From the NCBI GenBank assembly GCA_964654015.1, contig CAZZHQ010000114.1, positions 1-7,904 of the forward strand: 7,904 bases of DNA, in the 5' to 3' direction. The stretch is from JAUUZT01 sp964654015. Its GTDB lineage: Bacteria > Chloroflexota > Dehalococcoidia > GIF9 > AB-539-J10. Each line of letters opens with the position of its first letter. Position 1 is the first letter of the stretch. Shown piece after piece: positions 5,333-7,904 of the stretch. The position numbers and the translations under genes are program-made. The notes under the pieces were generated by a model. That model saw only the letters and a list, made by a program, of their open reading frames with translations. It made no database searches and had not been told where the DNA came from.

Positions 5333-6061
5333 ATGGCTAAGGCCTATCTTGAACCATTAGAAATAAAGAAACTGGAAGAAGCCGCGGAGTACCTGCGGGA
5401 TAGGCTTCTTATCCGGTTGCTATTCCACCTTGGATGTCGTGTTAGTGAGGCTTTAGGAATTACCGTTGGGGATATTAACTTTAACCAAGGAACGGTAACC
5501 ATAGAGCATTTGAAGGCACGAATCATTTCCACCTGCCCTGACTGCGGTGCCCGGTTGAGCAAGGTAGCAAAGTTCTGCCCTGGCTGCGGAGAGAAAGTAG
5601 ATGCCGTGACCATGAGGGAAAAGGAACACCGCCGGATGAGGACGTTACCAGTAGATGGCGAAACATTGTCCATGTTAAAGGATTACGTTAAACGTGGCGG
5701 CTCGGTAAATCGGAAAGGTAGGATGCTTATCTTCGGTATCAACAGGCACAGGGCGTGGCAGATAGTGCGTGACTGCGCCCGAAAAGCCAGATTGCCCTTG
5801 CTGATCAATACTGAAACAGGCCGTCGTCATAACGTAAGCCCCCACCGATTGAGAGACGCCTTCGCGGTGCATGCGGTCAAGCTCGATGATTCTGGCGATG
5901 GATTAAGGCTGCTTCAGGAACACCTGGGACATCAGAGTATTACCACCACTATGAGGTATCGCAAGATATCAGGCGAGGAGCAGAAAGAGTGGTATAAGAA
6001 ATTATGGCAGGAAAAGGAAAAATCAAATGGATTACCGAGCTTATTGCTGAAGGATATGTAA
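5333..6061 (+). CDS. Short tyrosine recombinase with an inserted zinc ribbon
   Basis: This 242-residue protein is essentially a bare tyrosine-recombinase catalytic domain. R36 lies in FHLGCRVSEALGI, the HxxR motif is H171-R174 (PHRLRD), the second histidine is H200 (EHLGH) and the nucleophile is Y209 (TTTMRYRKI). The usual core-binding domain of about 100 residues before the first arginine is absent. Between the strand VTIEHLKAR and the strand HRRMRTLPV, where the catalytic lysine hairpin should be, there is a four-cysteine zinc ribbon: C68, C71, C82 and C85 (CPDCG and CPGCG). The catalytic lysine is probably K61 or K97. The ATG at 5333 has GAGG nine nt upstream. In-frame TTG (5318) and ATG (5324) are less well placed. 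It follows the ribbon-helix-helix gene by about 31 nt and belongs to the same rightward operon. It could integrate, invert or resolve DNA, and its target is unknown. Confidence 0.9.
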   Translation: MAKAYLEPLEIKKLEEAAEYLRDRLLIRLLFHLGCRVSEALGITVGDINFNQGTVTIEHLKARIISTCPDCGARLSKVAKFCPGCGEKVDAVTMREKEHRRMRTLPVDGETLSMLKDYVKRGGSVNRKGRMLIFGINRHRAWQIVRDCARKARLPLLINTETGRRHNVSPHRLRDAFAVHAVKLDDSGDGLRLLQEHLGHQSITTTMRYRKISGEEQKEWYKKLWQEKEKSNGLPSLLLKDM

Positions 6062-6108
6062 ATCAGATTATGCTGGCGCAGGAAATACAATTACTTCCGG
6101 CTCCATAG
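6004..6108 (+). CDS. Doubtful 34-codon ORF overlapping the recombinase end
   Basis: The ATG at 6004 opens a frame encoding MAGKGKIKWITELIAEGY and continuing to a TAG at 6106-6108. It overlaps the last 58 bases of the zinc-ribbon recombinase in another frame. The peptide is predicted helical and looks more protein-like than random. The ribosome-binding site is poor (AAGAAATT). It may be a truncated downstream gene of the same operon, or chance. I give it low weight. Confidence 0.2.
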   Translation: MAGKGKIKWITELIAEGYVNQIMLAQEIQLLPAP

Positions 6109-6354
6109 TGCTCTTGGTTATCGGCCACCAGTTCCTGAAGCTAAACTATCTTTAACTCTAACATAGAAAGCGGTATCCCTTGTGGGGTCATGCCACCACA
6201 TGAGAATAGGTATCTAGTACTCACTTGTATAAATCCCTCTTCTTATCTAACCGTATTTGCAAGGAGTCCTCAGACTTGAAAAATGGAGTGACGAAAGGAT
6301 TCACAGAATACTAATCTTTTACGCAATCGAGTACTAGGTCATTTCCTTTCGTAA
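6109..6354. other. Non-coding interval with no gene recognised
   Basis: I find no supported gene or RNA here. A small imperfect hairpin lies at 6181-6200 (TGTGG pairing with CCACA, extended by two G-C pairs past a bulged A). A longer inverted repeat lies at 6291-6352 and is listed separately. The interval separates the rightward mobile-element operon from the leftward CoA-transferase operon, so the two are convergent. It is the most likely place for a right-hand element end, but no copy of the tRNA-Lys fragment is present. Confidence 0.5.
6291..6352. terminator. 9-bp inverted repeat after the CoA-transferase gene, possible terminator
   Basis: ACGAAAGGA (6291-6299) and TCCTTTCGT (6344-6352) are perfect inverted repeats separated by 44 nt, starting 3 bp beyond the CoA-transferase stop codon. 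On the minus strand the distal arm is followed 7 nt later by ATTTTTC. The long loop makes an ordinary intrinsic terminator doubtful. It could be part of a bidirectional stop between convergent operons. Confidence 0.3.
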
Positions 6355-7533
6355 TTAGGCCTTATGCTGGACTACAATACCTTTATCTAGCAATTCCTGG
6401 GTTTCTATCTCGCTGTAGCCCAACTCTGCTAAGATTTCAGTCGTATGTTCGCCAAGAAGCGGAGTCCTTATCCTAGTCTCAGGTAAATGCCCGTCAATCA
6501 TCATCGGTGTTTTTACTATCTTAACGTTGCCTTTGCCAGGATAATGCCACTCCTCAATCAATTCTCGTAGCTTTACTTGGGGATTATGTTCTACCTCTGC
6601 GACAGTAGCCAGTCGAGCACAGGGAACTCCTGTCACCACCAATTTAGATTCTAGCTCAACGCTAGTGTATTGCATACAAATCTCACTCACCTTAGCATTT
6701 AATTCATCACGATGTTGCTTTCTTCCTTCGTCCGTTGTATAACGAGTGTCGCCAATAAGCTCATCCAGATCCAGCGCTTTGCAGAATGCAGCCCAATATT
6801 TATTTGACGAAACACCAATCCAAACCGGCCTATCTTTAGTATCGAAAGCCGCATAAGGTACCCACCCTTCACTTCCGGAGCCTAATCTCCTCGGGAGTCT
6901 CTCAGAGAGTGAATAATAGGTCAAATGGTAATTCATAGCAAATATTGCCGTATCCAACAGTGAAATGTCTATGCGGCACCCTTTCCCAGTTTTCCCCTTA
7001 TCAATCAATGCTGCCAAAATTGCAATAACTCCATACATACCGGAACTTGTATCAATAAGAGAAGTCTGTTGTCGGCAAGGCTTTCCCTCCGGTTCACCAG
7101 TGGCTATCATAATGCCTCCCATTGCCTGCACTGAGGGGTCATAGGCCGGGCGTCGGCTGTAGGGACCCTCCTGCCCAAAACCTGAAACCGAACAGTATAT
7201 TATGCCGGGATTCAGATGAGATACCTTATCATAACCCAGTCCAAGCCTATCTATTGTTCCGGGTACAAAGTTTTCCATCAAAACATCTGCTTGACTGGCC
7301 AGCCTAAGTGCTATCTCTTGCCCTTCCGCCGCTCTCAAATCTAAGGCTATGTCACGCTTGTTCCGGTTCAGAGCTAGTAGGAAAGCGCCATCTAAAGCAT
7401 GGCGGTAATGCTCACCCCTCGGGGGTTCAATCTTTATCACGTCAGCACCCAAATCGGCTAAAGCCATAGTGCCACTAGTCCCGGCAACAGCTGCCGTCAG
7501 GTCGACCACCCTTATGCCCTTCAAAAGGTCCAT
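6355..7533 (-). CDS. CaiB/BaiF-family (class III) CoA-transferase
   Basis: This is a complete 392-residue enzyme that moves CoA from an acyl-CoA donor to a carboxylic acid, the class that includes formyl-CoA:oxalate and carnitine CoA-transferases. The N-terminus MDLLKGIRVVDLTAAVAGTS with ADLGADVIKIEPPRGE (26-41) is characteristic. LNRNKRDIALDLR (55-67) and ADVLMENFVPGTIDRLGLGY (82-101) are conserved CoA-binding segments. D161 in LIDTSSGMYG aligns by motif with the catalytic aspartate of the family. Length matches the usual 380-430 residues. AGGAGGT eight nt before the ATG supports the start. It follows the corrinoid protein by 34 nt on the same strand and is probably cotranscribed. The pairing suggests activation of a methylated acid before or after demethylation, but the substrate cannot be read from the sequence. 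It is cytoplasmic, with no signal peptide. Confidence 0.95.
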   Translation of the reverse strand: MDLLKGIRVVDLTAAVAGTSGTMALADLGADVIKIEPPRGEHYRHALDGAFLLALNRNKRDIALDLRAAEGQEIALRLASQADVLMENFVPGTIDRLGLGYDKVSHLNPGIIYCSVSGFGQEGPYSRRPAYDPSVQAMGGIMIATGEPEGKPCRQQTSLIDTSSGMYGVIAILAALIDKGKTGKGCRIDISLLDTAIFAMNYHLTYYSLSERLPRRLGSGSEGWVPYAAFDTKDRPVWIGVSSNKYWAAFCKALDLDELIGDTRYTTDEGRKQHRDELNAKVSEICMQYTSVELESKLVVTGVPCARLATVAEVEHNPQVKLRELIEEWHYPGKGNVKIVKTPMMIDGHLPETRIRTPLLGEHTTEILAELGYSEIETQELLDKGIVVQHKA

Positions 7534-7567
7534 AAATTTCTACCTCCTTAACGTTTCAGGAGCAATT

Positions 7568-7904
7568 CTACCATCCTCTGACACTCTGGCACAACTCAGG
7601 GGTGTTATTTCGTGCTCTAAGTACCGGAGCTCCACCAATTAGCGTCTTTACCTTATCTAATAACCCAGCTTCTTTTAAGGCTTCTATAGTAGCCTTCATT
7701 GAAGGCATTGTGGTAGTGAGAAGAGCTGACATTCCAACCAATTGAGCCCCTTCTTCCTTAACCGACTTAACAAATCGCTCGGGACTTACGTCTTCACCTA
7801 AATTGATTGTTTTAAAGCCAGCACCTTCCATTATCATAGATACCAGAGATTTCCCAATACTGTGTCTATCACCCTCTACTGTGCCTATGACGACTGTACC
7901 CTGT
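7568..7904 (-). CDS. B12-binding corrinoid protein of a methyltransferase system (5' end outside window, odd C-terminus)
   Basis: The frame is open to the window edge, so the N-terminal helical domain is missing from view. The visible part begins QGTVVIGTVEGDRHSIGKSL, with the DxHxxG motif (GDRHSIG) whose histidine coordinates cobalt. It continues MIMEGAGFKTINLG, then VGMSALLTTTMPSM and DKVKTLIGGAP, all typical of MtbC/MttC/MtaC-type corrinoid proteins that shuttle methyl groups between methyltransferases. After GGAPV the usual last 30 or so residues (a GADGYA-like strand and a final helix) are absent. Instead a 17-residue tail, LRARNNTPELCQSVRGW, ends at TAG 7570-7568. This looks like a truncation or frameshift, although no other frame clearly restores the family sequence. 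It lies upstream of the CoA-transferase in the same operon. Activity is uncertain. Confidence 0.85.
   Translation of the reverse strand, partial: QGTVVIGTVEGDRHSIGKSLVSMIMEGAGFKTINLGEDVSPERFVKSVKEEGAQLVGMSALLTTTMPSMKATIEALKEAGLLDKVKTLIGGAPVLRARNNTPELCQSVRGW

Overview
The window is bacterial accessory DNA. A block of mobile-element genes (about 1.56-6.1 kb) lies between an exporter operon on the left and a CoA-transferase/corrinoid-protein operon on the right. The gene content (corrinoid methyl-transfer protein, class III CoA-transferase, several tyrosine recombinases, AbrB-type regulator, strong Shine-Dalgarno sites) suits an anaerobic bacterium. The style of the proteins reminds me of Dehalococcoidia-like Chloroflexota, but that is a weak inference because no marker gene is present.

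Left region (1-1.54 kb, minus strand): a promoter overlapped by an inverted repeat drives a small AbrB/SpoVT-type regulator. It is followed by a DrrA-type ABC ATPase and the first 57 codons of an ABC-2 membrane permease that runs off the window. This looks like a self-regulated efflux operon.

Mobile region: (i) a XerD-like tyrosine recombinase (1653-2637, minus) broken by a one-base frameshift near codon 59; (ii) a tRNA-Lys(UUU) 3' half (about 2766-2815) lying inside the C-terminal codons of (iii) an intact Tn916/phage-type integrase (2713-4020, minus), which is preceded by (iv) a 130-residue unknown protein (4060-4452, minus). A 222-bp AT-rich control region follows. On the plus strand come (v) a 71-residue excisionase-like helix-turn-helix protein, (vi) a 123-residue ribbon-helix-helix/zinc-finger-like protein and (vii) a short third tyrosine recombinase with a four-cysteine zinc ribbon inserted in its catalytic domain. 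The control region carries two good sigma70-type promoters that face each other, with a perfect 9-bp dyad between them. This arrangement could switch between the integrase operon and the excisionase/recombinase operon.

The tRNA fragment has no 5' half beside it and the sequence to its left is unrelated. This does not fit a single simple tRNA integration. It is better explained by tandem accretion of two elements at one tRNA gene, or by an attP carried on a non-integrated or secondarily inserted element.

Right region (6.35-7.9 kb, minus strand): a B12-binding corrinoid protein (5' end outside the window, with an aberrant short C-terminus) followed 34 nt later by a complete CaiB/BaiF-family CoA-transferase. 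The pair could serve anaerobic catabolism of a methylated compound through a CoA thioester, but the substrate cannot be read from the sequence. The 293-bp stretch 6062-6354 has no convincing gene apart from a doubtful 34-codon ORF.
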